DNA from: Pseudomonadales bacterium
Lineage (GTDB): Bacteria; Pseudomonadota; Gammaproteobacteria; Pseudomonadales; Halieaceae
NCBI GenBank assembly: GCA_024234675.1
Contig: JACKNU010000012.1
Location: 1-60,170, forward strand
Direction of reading: 5' to 3'
Length of the DNA: 60,170 nt
Positions 25,450 to 34,261 of the stretch are shown in pieces. Every line of letters begins with the position of its first letter. The first letter of the stretch is position 1. Position numbers and translations under genes: made by a program. Below the pieces are notes generated by a model. The model was not told where the DNA came from. It did not search any database and saw nothing but the letters and a program-made list of their open reading frames with translations.

Positions 25450-26927
25450 TGACCAGGCGCCTGATATCCATCGCGCTGTTATGCGCGGGACTGGCCTCAC
25501 AGACGAGTGCTGGCGACTATTTCATACTGCTGGGGGGTGGCGCGGGCCCGGCCTCCTCGGAAGTCTCCATCGAGAAAAACGTGGAGTGGATTTCCGCGCT
25601 CCTGGATAGCCGCGGCCACAAAGATCACGACGTGCTGTTCGCCGCAGGCCTGCAGGACCCCACCCGCGATGTGAAAACCAACCGTGTGGATCCGGAACTT
25701 TCCGGCTTGTGGCTGCCGATAGCGCGGGTGTACGGCAACCGGGCTCGATTGTTCGAGGCCTTTCACAAGAACACGGTTGCGCGCTCTGCCAATGCCGCGA
25801 GCAGGGAGAATGCCCTGGATATATTGCAGCAGCGGCTCACTGCCATGCAGGCCGGCGATAACCTGATGCTTGTTTACAACGGACACGGTGGGGGCAGTGA
25901 CGAGGACCCCTCCCAACACCACCTGCGGCTGTGGGACAACACCAGCCTGACGGTAGCGGATCTGGTGCAAACCCTCGAGCAACAGCCACCGCAGACAGTC
26001 TTTCGCTTTGTTTTGCCCCAGTGTTACTCTGGCCCCTTCCTCAGGACTATCCACCAACAACTGTCCATTGGCGAAAGCGGACCCGTGAATACCGCCCGTT
26101 GCGGGTTTACTGCTGCGCCCCACCACAGGAAGTCGGAGGGGTGTACCGAGGTTGAGGACGAGCGCGAGTATGTGGACTATTCCACTTACTTCTTCGCGGC
26201 TCTCGATGGCCGGTCCCGCCTGGGGCAGGCGTTGTCCCGGGATCCCGATACCAACGGGGACGGCCTGGTGGGCCTGAACGAGGCCCATTTCTATGCGGCC
26301 ACCGAGTCCTATAGCCGCGATGTGCCGGGTGCAACCAGTGAATACTTTCTGCAACAGTGGCAGCCGTGGTATGTTCGTGGCCAGACTTGGAGCTATCCCG
26401 AGAGCTCGGGAGACGGCCACTATGCCCTGATGGCCCGGTCTGTGGCTGCTCGACTGGGCTTTCCCGTTGACCTGGATCATGTGATGCTGGTGCGCGAGGT
26501 ATCTGGTCGCAGAACCGCGCTGGAGGCGCAGATCAACGGGCTGGAGGCTGAGGTCAGGGCACTCCGGCAACGGGAACTGGATCTTCGCGGGGAACTGGCC
26601 CGGGCCGGGACCTCGCGGTGGCCGGAGTTGCGCAACCCGTACGGCGTCAACTTCAACGCTCTCGAGCCGGAAAATATCGGTGAGATCAGTGCCTGGTTGC
26701 AGTCCCGGCCGCTATATACCGAACTCGAATCCGTTCAAAACGAGATCGATGCCGGCAATGTAAATATCCTCGGAATGGAGCGAGATCTCGGCATGCACCT
26801 ACGGATACTGCGCTGGCTTGAGCTGTCCAGGCTGGAATATTTTCTCTATCGCTTCGGGTCCGGGGCCGAGATTTCCAGCTACGAGTCGCTGCAGCATTGT
26901 GAGTCATGGACCGGTCTCGGCGAATGA
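25449..26927 (+). CDS. Exported caspase-like (clan CD) protein with EF-hand loop and coiled coil
   Basis: 492 residues. Signal peptide (MTRRLISIALLCAGLASQTSA|GD) and a caspase/legumain-like fold with both expected catalytic residues: His146 in YNGHGGG and Cys192 in VLPQCYSGPF. A canonical 12-residue EF-hand loop DTNGDGLVGLNE occupies residues 267-278, and a coiled coil follows (residues ~345-390, GRRTALEAQINGLEAEVRAL). It should be a calcium-responsive cysteine peptidase or a related catalytic-dyad protein in the periplasm. Substrate and cleavage specificity are unknown. Its ATG overlaps the previous stop (TGATG) and its TGA overlaps the next ATG (ATGA), making it an integral member of the operon. 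Confidence 0.8.
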   Translation: MTRRLISIALLCAGLASQTSAGDYFILLGGGAGPASSEVSIEKNVEWISALLDSRGHKDHDVLFAAGLQDPTRDVKTNRVDPELSGLWLPIARVYGNRARLFEAFHKNTVARSANAASRENALDILQQRLTAMQAGDNLMLVYNGHGGGSDEDPSQHHLRLWDNTSLTVADLVQTLEQQPPQTVFRFVLPQCYSGPFLRTIHQQLSIGESGPVNTARCGFTAAPHHRKSEGCTEVEDEREYVDYSTYFFAALDGRSRLGQALSRDPDTNGDGLVGLNEAHFYAATESYSRDVPGATSEYFLQQWQPWYVRGQTWSYPESSGDGHYALMARSVAARLGFPVDLDHVMLVREVSGRRTALEAQINGLEAEVRALRQRELDLRGELARAGTSRWPELRNPYGVNFNALEPENIGEISAWLQSRPLYTELESVQNEIDAGNVNILGMERDLGMHLRILRWLELSRLEYFLYRFGSGAEISSYESLQHCESWTGLGE

Positions 26928-28429
26928 CTCCGGCCGCGGCTAAACCACCTGTCAGGGTGCTGACATTCGATTGCATCACCCCGGAAGTCATCGAGTATGG
27001 CAGGGCCTTCAGCTACGATGTTGCCCCGGGACCGGGAGAGCTGGCGGAATATGCGCGGTTTGTCGATATTCAACAGCGTATCCTGGTGCTGTTGCAGGGG
27101 GAGCGCTGTGTCGGCATGGCATGTTGCCAGCTGGAGGATACCACCCTGGGCAAGGTACCCTGCCGCGTATACAGCGCCTTCGGGCAGGGGTTCTTCGATT
27201 ACTCCAAATTGTGCTACAGCGATGGTTTCGGTGCCGAGCTGGTTCGCGAGCTGCTGACAGATGCGAGGACCCAGCGGGCCGATATTCTATTCCTGGCCGA
27301 CACGCTTTTGGACGATCCGTCGCTGCTGGACGGCGGTTTCGTGCGCTCCAAGCCGACTGCCCTTTTCGATAGTGCCAGGGAGGAGAAGGGCTATCAGCCG
27401 CTGCTGAGCAAGAAAAGCGTCAAGCGCCATGTCAACAAGTGCAAGCGGACTTTCGAGTACGGGGTCGAGCATTTTACCGGCGCCGGTATCGCGGCAGCGC
27501 TGGTCACGGAAATGGGTAAACTGCATATCGAGACCCGGCGCTTTCACGGTGATTCCAGTGTTTTCGAACGGCAGGGTGCCGGTGATCGATACCTGGCCTC
27601 GTCGCCGCAGCGGGTGCTGACCCGGATCAGCGTCAACGACGATACGCTCGCCTTTCACTACGGCATGGTGTTCGGGGACACCATGATCTGGCATACACCA
27701 GTGGTGAATATCAAATACCTGGATTATTCGCCGTTGGAAGTGCTGTTATACGAGACCGTGTCCTACTGCGAGCGAATGGGCTATGGCGTGCTTGACCTGG
27801 GCATAGGGGATGAGCCCTACAAGGAACGGTTTTCGAACTCGCGCAGACCCGTATACGAGTACAGCCATCCCATTTCCCTGAAGGGTAAAATGGCGCAGTC
27901 GCTGCGCGCGGCCAAGCGCAACCCGATTGTCGAGCGCGGCGTCGTCGCCATTGCGAACAGAATCAGGCCCCGGGGCGGGACCGCTGCGGGTTCCGGCCCG
28001 GCACCCGATCGCTACCGGGTGCCTCGCGATCGCCTGCCAGCCTCCAGGGCGGGGGAGATTGCTGCCATGACTCATTTCGGGGACTACGTGGAGTACTGCC
28101 GGAAGACCAGCCGGCCCATCGACAGAGCTGCCTATGAGCGCTTTCGTTCAGGGTGTATTTGTTTCGCGGCGGGAACCCGGGCGTCCTGCTGGGCCGGGAA
28201 GGCGCCGCCGGCGGGGGCGGGAGCCACCGAAGGGGATGGCGCCGTGGCGCCCCCTGTCATAAGGGCCCTGCACAGCGCCGGCGGACCCGGCCTGGAGCGG
28301 CTGGCATCACTGCTTTGCGCGGTCGCAGATCACTTTGCGGCGCCCGAGGTGCTGGTCGAGGTGCCCCGGGGTGAGAAAGTCCTCCGCGAATGGCTGCTGG
28401 CGGCCGGGGCGCAACGCAGCGATGAATAA
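26924..28429 (+). CDS. CelD/BcsL-type GNAT acyltransferase family protein (second copy)
   Basis: 501 residues. The first ~330 residues match the CelD/FemAB-like GNAT group: FGQGFFDYSKLCYSDGFG, YQPLLSKKSVKRHVNKCKR, LHIETRRFHGDSS, and the diagnostic LDLGIGDEPYKERFSNSRR. The last ~150 residues are Pro/Gly/Ala-rich and lack the family core, so this copy has a C-terminal extension that the first copy lacks. It is translationally coupled to the caspase-like gene by an ATGA overlap and is the last clearly coupled gene of the operon. Two related but divergent acyltransferases suggest two acceptors or two steps. Confidence 0.82.
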   Translation: MTPAAAKPPVRVLTFDCITPEVIEYGRAFSYDVAPGPGELAEYARFVDIQQRILVLLQGERCVGMACCQLEDTTLGKVPCRVYSAFGQGFFDYSKLCYSDGFGAELVRELLTDARTQRADILFLADTLLDDPSLLDGGFVRSKPTALFDSAREEKGYQPLLSKKSVKRHVNKCKRTFEYGVEHFTGAGIAAALVTEMGKLHIETRRFHGDSSVFERQGAGDRYLASSPQRVLTRISVNDDTLAFHYGMVFGDTMIWHTPVVNIKYLDYSPLEVLLYETVSYCERMGYGVLDLGIGDEPYKERFSNSRRPVYEYSHPISLKGKMAQSLRAAKRNPIVERGVVAIANRIRPRGGTAAGSGPAPDRYRVPRDRLPASRAGEIAAMTHFGDYVEYCRKTSRPIDRAAYERFRSGCICFAAGTRASCWAGKAPPAGAGATEGDGAVAPPVIRALHSAGGPGLERLASLLCAVADHFAAPEVLVEVPRGEKVLREWLLAAGAQRSDE

Positions 28430-28478
28430 CCGGGCCCGATAAGTATAATAAGCTGGCGTAACTACGACGGACCTGCCT

Positions 28479-29936
28479 GTGGATTTCAATCTCAACACCC
28501 TGCAACACTTTGCCCTGGTCTTTTTCGAGATCACCGCGATCGTCATCACCCTGGCGATTTGCCTGCTGTTGCTGGCGGTTTTGTACATGTATATCGCCGA
28601 CGTCACCCAGAGCAGGCATACCATCCGGCGCAACTACCCGGTGCTGGGACGCTTCCGCTATCTGTTCGAGCATCTCGGCGAGTTTTTCCGTCAGTACCTC
28701 TTTGCCCAGGATCGGGAGGAGATGCCCTTCAATCGCGCCCAGCGGGCCTGGGTATACCGGGCGGCGAAGAACATCGACTCCACTGTGGCGTTCGGTAGTA
28801 CCCAGCCGATCAATCGCCCGGGGGATTTCATCCTCCTGAACGGCCCGTTCCCACCCCTGGAGGACGAAATCAAGCCCCGCAGCGCCATCACCTTCGGTGC
28901 GGGCTATGCCCGGCAACCCTACAGCACCAGCGCCTTCTTCAATATTTCCGCCATGAGTTTCGGCGCCCTGTCGGTGCCGGCCATTCGGGCCCTGTCCCGG
29001 GGTGCGCACCAGGCGGGTATATGGCTGAACACCGGCGAGGGGGCGGTCTCTACCTACCACCTGGAGGGCGGCTGCGACCTCGTGTTCCAGATAGGAACGG
29101 CCAAGTACGGCGTCAGGGACGAGCACGGCGCCCTGAGCGATGACAAGCTCAGGGCCGTGGCAAGTCACGAGCAGGTGCGGATGTTCGAGATAAAACTGTC
29201 ACAGGGGGCCAAGCCCGGTAAGGGTGGTATTCTCCCGGGCATAAAGGTAACCGAGGTTATCGCCAGCACCCGCGGTATCCCGGTGGGGCAGGATTCCCTC
29301 AGCCCCAACCGCCACACCGATATCGGCTGTGTAGACGATTTGCTGGATATGCTGCACAGGGTGCGCGCAATCACCGGCAAGCCGGTGGGCATGAAAGCGG
29401 TGATCGGCCAGGCCGCCTGGCTGGATGAATTCTGCCGGCGCATCAATGAGCGGGGCCTGCAATACGCCCCGGACTTTTTCACCGTTGACAGCGGCGACGG
29501 CGGTACCGGCGCGGCTCCCCAGAGCCTTATCGACTATATGGGCCTGCCGATACAGAACAGCCTGCCACTGGTGGTGAACAAGCTGCAGGAACACGGACTG
29601 CGGGAGCGGGTCCGTGTGATCTGCTCCGGCAAGATGATCAACCCCGCCGGGGTGGCCGCGGCCCTGTGCATGGGCGCCGATTGCGTGAATTCGGCCCGGG
29701 GCTTCATGTTTGCCCTGGGATGCGTGCAGTCCCTGCAGTGCAACCGGAACACCTGCCCGACCGGGATCACCACTCACGACGAGGAGCTTCAGCAGGGTCT
29801 GGACCCCACTGACAAGGCCCATCGAGTGGCGAACTACGCCGCCAACCTGATGCACGAGGTAGAGGTGATTGCCCACTCCTGCGGGGTTGCGGAACCGCGA
29901 CTGCTCAGCCGGGAGCACCTGCTGATCGTTTCCTGA
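28479..29936 (+). CDS. FMN-binding glutamate-synthase-like oxidoreductase, membrane-anchored
   Basis: 485 residues. An N-terminal membrane segment (FEITAIVITLAICLLLLAVLYM) precedes a domain matching the FMN-binding (alpha-subunit-like) half of glutamate synthase: FFNISAMSFGALS, LNTGEGAVSTYH, AKPGKGGILPGIKVT, FFTVDSGDGGTGAAPQ, and the Cys-rich CNRNTCPTGITTHD, which in glutamate synthase helps bind the [3Fe-4S] cluster. Proteins of this size lack the glutaminase domain. The reaction is unknown. GTG start; 49 bp after the GNAT gene, so it may or may not share that operon. Confidence 0.85.
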   Translation: MDFNLNTLQHFALVFFEITAIVITLAICLLLLAVLYMYIADVTQSRHTIRRNYPVLGRFRYLFEHLGEFFRQYLFAQDREEMPFNRAQRAWVYRAAKNIDSTVAFGSTQPINRPGDFILLNGPFPPLEDEIKPRSAITFGAGYARQPYSTSAFFNISAMSFGALSVPAIRALSRGAHQAGIWLNTGEGAVSTYHLEGGCDLVFQIGTAKYGVRDEHGALSDDKLRAVASHEQVRMFEIKLSQGAKPGKGGILPGIKVTEVIASTRGIPVGQDSLSPNRHTDIGCVDDLLDMLHRVRAITGKPVGMKAVIGQAAWLDEFCRRINERGLQYAPDFFTVDSGDGGTGAAPQSLIDYMGLPIQNSLPLVVNKLQEHGLRERVRVICSGKMINPAGVAAALCMGADCVNSARGFMFALGCVQSLQCNRNTCPTGITTHDEELQQGLDPTDKAHRVANYAANLMHEVEVIAHSCGVAEPRLLSREHLLIVS

Positions 29937-29947
29937 GGGACTTGACC

Positions 29948-31237
29948 TTGAATACAGTGTTATCCCGGCCTCTGAAATTACCCTGTGGCGCCGAAGTACC
30001 CAATCGCCTGGCCAAGGCCGCCATGACTGAGGGTCTGGCGACGCCGGATGGCCTGCCCACTCCGGAACTGGAGCGCCTGTACGGCATCTGGAGCGACGGC
30101 GGGGCGGGGCTGTTGCTCTCGGGCAATATACAGGTGGATGCCGACCACCTGGAGCGGCCGGGTAACGTGGTCATCGATCGCGAGCCCGACGCCGCCATGC
30201 GGGCGGCGCTGGCCAGTTGGGCCCGGACCGCCACCCGCAATGGCAACCATTTCTGGGCGCAGATCAGCCACGCCGGACGCCAGACCTTTAAGATCGTCAA
30301 CCCGCACCCCAAGGCGCCCTCGGCGGTCAGGTTGGGTTTGCCGGGCGGGCAATTCGGCGAGCCGGTGGCCCTGGCCATTCCCGAGATAGAAGAGATAGTG
30401 CGCCGTTTCGGCGTTTGCGCCGCCGCTGTCAAGGAGGCGGGGTTTACCGGCGTGCAGGTGCATGCCGCCCACGGTTACCTGCTGTCGGAGTTTCTCAGCC
30501 CGCGCAGCAACCTGCGCCAGGACCGCTACGGTGGCGAATTGGCCAATCGGGCCCGCGCCCTGCTGGAAGCGGTGGCCGCCACCCGCGCCGCGGTGGGGCC
30601 GGACTTTCCGGTGGCGGTGAAGCTCAACAGCGCGGATTTCCAGAAGGGTGGCTTCGCCTTCGAGGACAGCCTGCAGGTGGCTGCCTGGCTGGAGGAGGCG
30701 GGGGTGGATCTTATCGAGATATCCGGTGGCACCTACGAGCAGCCGCGGCTGATGGGGCTGGATGGCATGGAAGAGGCCGAGGAGCAGAGAGTGGCGCAAT
30801 CCACCATGATGCGCGAGGCCTATTTCGTGGACTTCGCCCTGGCCATGCAGGAGCAAGTGTCCGTTCCCCTGATGGTTACCGGCGGCTTTCGGCAGCGGGC
30901 GGCCATGGAGCAGGCCGTGGCGGGCGGCGGCGCGGATCTGGTGGGGCTGGGCCGGCCCATGTGCGTCATGACCGACGCACCGGCGCGACTGCTGGCGGGC
31001 CTGGAGGAACTGCCGCGCTACGAAAACCAGCTGTCCCTGTTGCCGCCCTGGCTCGGTTTCCTCAGCCGGGCCAGGGCCCTGCGAGCGGCGGCGGGTTTCG
31101 CGGTCCAGTTCTGGTACTACGCCCAGCTCGACCTGATCGGCCGCGAGGGGCGGGCGCAGCCCGGGTTGTCGGTCTTCGCCGCAACCCGGCGGGTGATGTC
31201 CCTGCAGAAACAATTGATGGCGGCGCGCCGGGCTTAG
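29948..31237 (+). CDS. NADH:flavin oxidoreductase (Old Yellow Enzyme family)
   Basis: 429 residues. Flavin-dependent ene-reductase fold: LPCGAEVPNRLAKAAMTEGLA near the N-terminus, QISHAGRQT, the substrate His/His or His/Asn motif in VQVHAAHGYLLSEFLSPRSN, and the late phosphate-binding VTGGFRQRAAMEQAVAG with GLGRPM. It probably reduces an electrophilic alkene or acts on a fatty-acid or steroid-like enone. I chose the TTG with GAGGGA 8 bp upstream; another TTG lies 6 bases earlier. Six to twelve bases after the oxidoreductase gene, so the two probably form one unit. Confidence 0.9.
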   Translation: MNTVLSRPLKLPCGAEVPNRLAKAAMTEGLATPDGLPTPELERLYGIWSDGGAGLLLSGNIQVDADHLERPGNVVIDREPDAAMRAALASWARTATRNGNHFWAQISHAGRQTFKIVNPHPKAPSAVRLGLPGGQFGEPVALAIPEIEEIVRRFGVCAAAVKEAGFTGVQVHAAHGYLLSEFLSPRSNLRQDRYGGELANRARALLEAVAATRAAVGPDFPVAVKLNSADFQKGGFAFEDSLQVAAWLEEAGVDLIEISGGTYEQPRLMGLDGMEEAEEQRVAQSTMMREAYFVDFALAMQEQVSVPLMVTGGFRQRAAMEQAVAGGGADLVGLGRPMCVMTDAPARLLAGLEELPRYENQLSLLPPWLGFLSRARALRAAAGFAVQFWYYAQLDLIGREGRAQPGLSVFAATRRVMSLQKQLMAARRA

Positions 31238-31345
31238 GGCCCGGCTGCGCCGACCGGAGGCGAATTCGCCGCCGACCGTTCATCGAAAAAAATTACCGCT
31301 TATCTTTTTGCCGCGAAAAACGCCAGTAAATAGCGGACTTATTTC

Positions 31346-31360
31346 AACTTTTCCAAAGTT
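31346..31360. promoter_or_regulatory. Inverted repeat upstream of the minor pilin operon
   Basis: AACTTT-TCC-AAAGTT, a perfect 6-bp-arm inverted repeat 70 bp before the fimT ATG in an AT-rich leader (31238-31429). It is the only clear symmetrical element ahead of the operon and could be an operator, but its length is compatible with chance in AT-rich DNA. Confidence 0.3.
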
Positions 31361-31429
31361 TTTACGTGATCTTTCTTCGCCTTCCTCCTTATATTGATGG
31401 TGCGGATAGAAGCTTGGGAAAAGGATTAC

Positions 31430-32053
31430 ATGGTGGCATATCGCGACAACAGGACGCCGGGCGCCACGCGCCGAGGGATCGGTGCGTCTGTGCAGCGCGG
31501 CTTCAGCATCATCGAGGCAATGATCGTCCTGGTCATTGTCGCGATACTGATCGCGGTAGCCGCGCCCGGGTTCCAGGAACTGATCGGCAACAACCGCATG
31601 ATCTCCGAGGTATATGCCCTGAGGGCCACCCTGAGCCATGCGCGCACGGAAGCCCTTGCCCGGCGCGCGCCCGTGGTGGTGTGCCCCACTGCCGACGGCG
31701 CCACCTGCGCCGACTCGGACGACTGGTCCACCGGTTACCTGGCTTTCGTCGATAGCGACGGCGACGGCGCAGCCGACCCCACCGATCCCGACGAGGAAAT
31801 CATCCAGCGGGAAACCGAGGAGCGCTCGGTGGATATCGACTTTGACAACGGCAACAGGCTGGTGCGCTTTGCACCCGACGGCATAGCGCTCGGCTTCGAG
31901 GGCAATTTCGTCTTCTGCGACGAGCGCGGCGCCAACAGGGCGCGGGCGCTGATCCTGAATGCGGTGGGTTCCCTGCGGGCGGCCACCGATACCGACTTAC
32001 CGAATGACGATATTGTCGATGAAGCGGACGGTACCAATGTTACCTGCAACTAA
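31430..32053 (+). CDS. fimT: Minor type IV pilin, GspH/FimT family
   Basis: 207-residue prepilin. The type III signal site is RG|FSIIEAMIV (Gly24, Phe25, Glu at +5), followed by the hydrophobic N-terminal helix AMIVLVIVAILIAVAAPGFQ, LIGNNRMISEVYALRATLS and a C-terminal beta domain with a Cys pair (VVCPTADGATC). Gsp H/FimT pilins initiate the pilus. Start after AAGGA. First gene of the minor pilin operon; overlaps pilV. Confidence 0.9.
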   Translation: MVAYRDNRTPGATRRGIGASVQRGFSIIEAMIVLVIVAILIAVAAPGFQELIGNNRMISEVYALRATLSHARTEALARRAPVVVCPTADGATCADSDDWSTGYLAFVDSDGDGAADPTDPDEEIIQRETEERSVDIDFDNGNRLVRFAPDGIALGFEGNFVFCDERGANRARALILNAVGSLRAATDTDLPNDDIVDEADGTNVTCN

Positions 32054-32669
32054 TAGCAGCTTACCCCCGGGCAGGGCGACCCAGTCGGGGTTCACCCTGA
32101 TAGAGGCGCTGGTTGCGGCCGTTATCCTCGCGATCGGCGTACTGGGGGTGGTCAGCCTGCTGACCATGTCCAAGGTGTCGCAACACGAGGGCATGGACCG
32201 GGTGCGGGCCGTGGCCCTGGCCGATGACATGATCGAGCGTATTGTCAGGAACCCCGGGGCCATGGACACCTACGATGATATCGGGCTCGACGCCCCGGTA
32301 GGTGGCAATACGATTGACGAGGTGCCGGACCCCGATTGCAGCGCCGTGGTCTGCACGGTAACGGAACTGGCCAACTTCGACCTGTGGGCCTGGGAGCAAC
32401 TGCTGGATGGCCGGGCGACCACCTTCGATGACGGCGGCACCACGACCCCTGCGGTCGCGCTGCGCAACGTGCAGGGCTGCATCGTGTTTACTGCCGATAC
32501 CGGCAGAACCAACACCGGTATTGTCGACGTGATAATCCAGTGGCAGGGCCTGAAGGAAACCGCCGACGCGGTCGATGGCGGCGCGGTCTGCGGCGATGCC
32601 GACGACGAGGACCTGACCCGGCGCCAGGTGGTGGTTAGCACCTATGTAATTGACGAGACGGAATTATGA
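32037..32669 (+). CDS. pilV: Minor type IV pilin PilV
   Basis: 210 residues with a prepilin site SG|FTLIEALVAAVILAIGVLG (Gly18, Phe19). The PilV signature GVLGVVSLLTMSK and the paired Cys (DCSAVVC) are present. Its 5' end overlaps fimT by 17 bases; an alternative ATG lies 18 bases earlier. PilV is part of the tip complex that primes pilus assembly. Confidence 0.9.
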   Translation: MLPATNSSLPPGRATQSGFTLIEALVAAVILAIGVLGVVSLLTMSKVSQHEGMDRVRAVALADDMIERIVRNPGAMDTYDDIGLDAPVGGNTIDEVPDPDCSAVVCTVTELANFDLWAWEQLLDGRATTFDDGGTTTPAVALRNVQGCIVFTADTGRTNTGIVDVIIQWQGLKETADAVDGGAVCGDADDEDLTRRQVVVSTYVIDETEL

Positions 32670-33703
32670 GGCAGAGCAGGCAAGCAGTGGGCAAAGCCGG
32701 CGGGTTCTCGCTGATAGAACTCATGGTGTCGATAGTGCTCGGCATGATTATCCTGGCGGGCGCCACCTCGATTTACCTGGCCTCCAAGCGCTCGATGACC
32801 GAAGGTGAGCAGGTGGCGGCGGTTTCCGAGAACGGGCGCTTCGCCCTGCAGTTGCTCAACACGGCGGTACGCCACGTGGGCTTTTTCGGCGGCTCCAATC
32901 CGGCGGATATCCGCGAGGACGGTTCACTGGGGGCGGTGACGGCGTGTACCGATGAGGCGTCGGCCTATGACACTTCACAATCATTGTATGCCGTCAACAC
33001 AACTACTGCCGTTGTCTTCAGTAATAACTGTATTGACGACGCCCTCCCAGATACCGATGTGCTGGTAATCAAGGGCGTGGCCCCCAGCCCCCTGTTCGAT
33101 GCCGACCCGGATGACCCCAGCGCGACCCGCGACGGGGTCATCTCGTTCCCCACCGGCCTGAACGCCGAGGACGTCTACGTGATCGCCAACAGCGAGTCTG
33201 GCATTTTGCTGGACGGCGCCGACACGGCCCCCAGCGTCAGCGTGGGCACCGAGTTCGCCCAGGGCGTGGCGTGGCCCTACCGGATGCAGATTTATTATAT
33301 TCGCCAGCCCGCGGGAGGCGGTGCGCCCATGCTGAGCCGCAAGGTGCTGCAATGGGACAGCACTGCCGGCGCCATGGCGGTGCAGACCCAGGACCTGGTG
33401 CAGGGGGTGGAGAACATCCACTACCTGTTCAGTTACGATTCGGACGGCGACGGCGAGGTGGATGCCCTGGGGGATGCGGATGCGGTGGATATCGCCGGCG
33501 CCTGGAACCTGGTGATGTCACTGCAGGTCTTCATGCTGGTCCGCAGCGACGTGGCGGATCCCAATTACACCGATGAAAAAACCTACAACCTGGGCGATAT
33601 CCCTTTCACACCATCAGGTGATGAGCGCAATTTTCGCAGAATCCTCCTGAACACCGATATCGCCATGCGCAACCCACGGCTGGTCCTGCGGGGAGGAGCC
33701 TAA
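32666..33703 (+). CDS. pilW: Minor type IV pilin PilW
   Basis: 345 residues. Prepilin site GG|FSLIELMVSIVLGMIILAG (Gly13, Phe14). ASKRSMTEGEQVAAVSENGRFALQ, long exported domain with DTDVLVIKG. Four-base ATGA overlap with pilV. PilW is a minor pilin of the tip complex. Confidence 0.9.
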   Translation: MRQSRQAVGKAGGFSLIELMVSIVLGMIILAGATSIYLASKRSMTEGEQVAAVSENGRFALQLLNTAVRHVGFFGGSNPADIREDGSLGAVTACTDEASAYDTSQSLYAVNTTTAVVFSNNCIDDALPDTDVLVIKGVAPSPLFDADPDDPSATRDGVISFPTGLNAEDVYVIANSESGILLDGADTAPSVSVGTEFAQGVAWPYRMQIYYIRQPAGGGAPMLSRKVLQWDSTAGAMAVQTQDLVQGVENIHYLFSYDSDGDGEVDALGDADAVDIAGAWNLVMSLQVFMLVRSDVADPNYTDEKTYNLGDIPFTPSGDERNFRRILLNTDIAMRNPRLVLRGGA

Positions 33704-34212
33704 TGAACAAGCCTGTCAACACTACCTCGGCACAGCGGGGCGTCGCCCTGGTCACGGCGCTGCTGTTCCTGCTGGTGGTGACCGTTATCGCGGTGACCGC
33801 CGCCAACAACAGCAACCTGGGCCTGAAGATGTCGGCCAGCATGCAGGACGCCTACCGCTCGTTCCACGCCGCCGAGGCCGGCATCTTTGCCGCCCTGGGG
33901 CTGGCGGGGGGCGCCCAGGACCCCTTCCTGCGCCAGGATGTGGTGACCGAGCCCTTCCAGGGCATCACCACGCATCCGCTGCGCAACCTGGCGGTGGATC
34001 CCGACGACCAGGCCTCGGCTCCCATCGACGTGGACGTTTTTCTCATTTCCATCCAGCGCCCCTGCCCCAGGCCGCCCACCGCCAGTGGCGGGTCCAGCGT
34101 GGGGGTATTCGATTGTGACTACTACCGGATCCAATCCGAACACGAGGAGTCCGGCCGGGCCCGCACCCGGGTCGAGTTGGGCGTTGTAAAGACAGTAATA
34201 GGCAGTACCTGA
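33703..34212 (+). CDS. pilX: Minor type IV pilin assembly protein PilX
   Basis: 169 residues. N-terminal QRGVALVTALLFLLVVTVIAVTAA lacks the Glu at +5, as in PilX/GspK-type pilins, and is followed by SMQDAYRSFHAAEAG, a conserved PilX segment. Its start overlaps the pilW stop by one base. It completes the FimT-PilV-PilW-PilX core. Confidence 0.88.
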   Translation: MNKPVNTTSAQRGVALVTALLFLLVVTVIAVTAANNSNLGLKMSASMQDAYRSFHAAEAGIFAALGLAGGAQDPFLRQDVVTEPFQGITTHPLRNLAVDPDDQASAPIDVDVFLISIQRPCPRPPTASGGSSVGVFDCDYYRIQSEHEESGRARTRVELGVVKTVIGST

Positions 34213-34261
34213 GCAGTGCGCCGGAAAATGACGCAGTTATGTATCCGTGGAGGACAATTCC

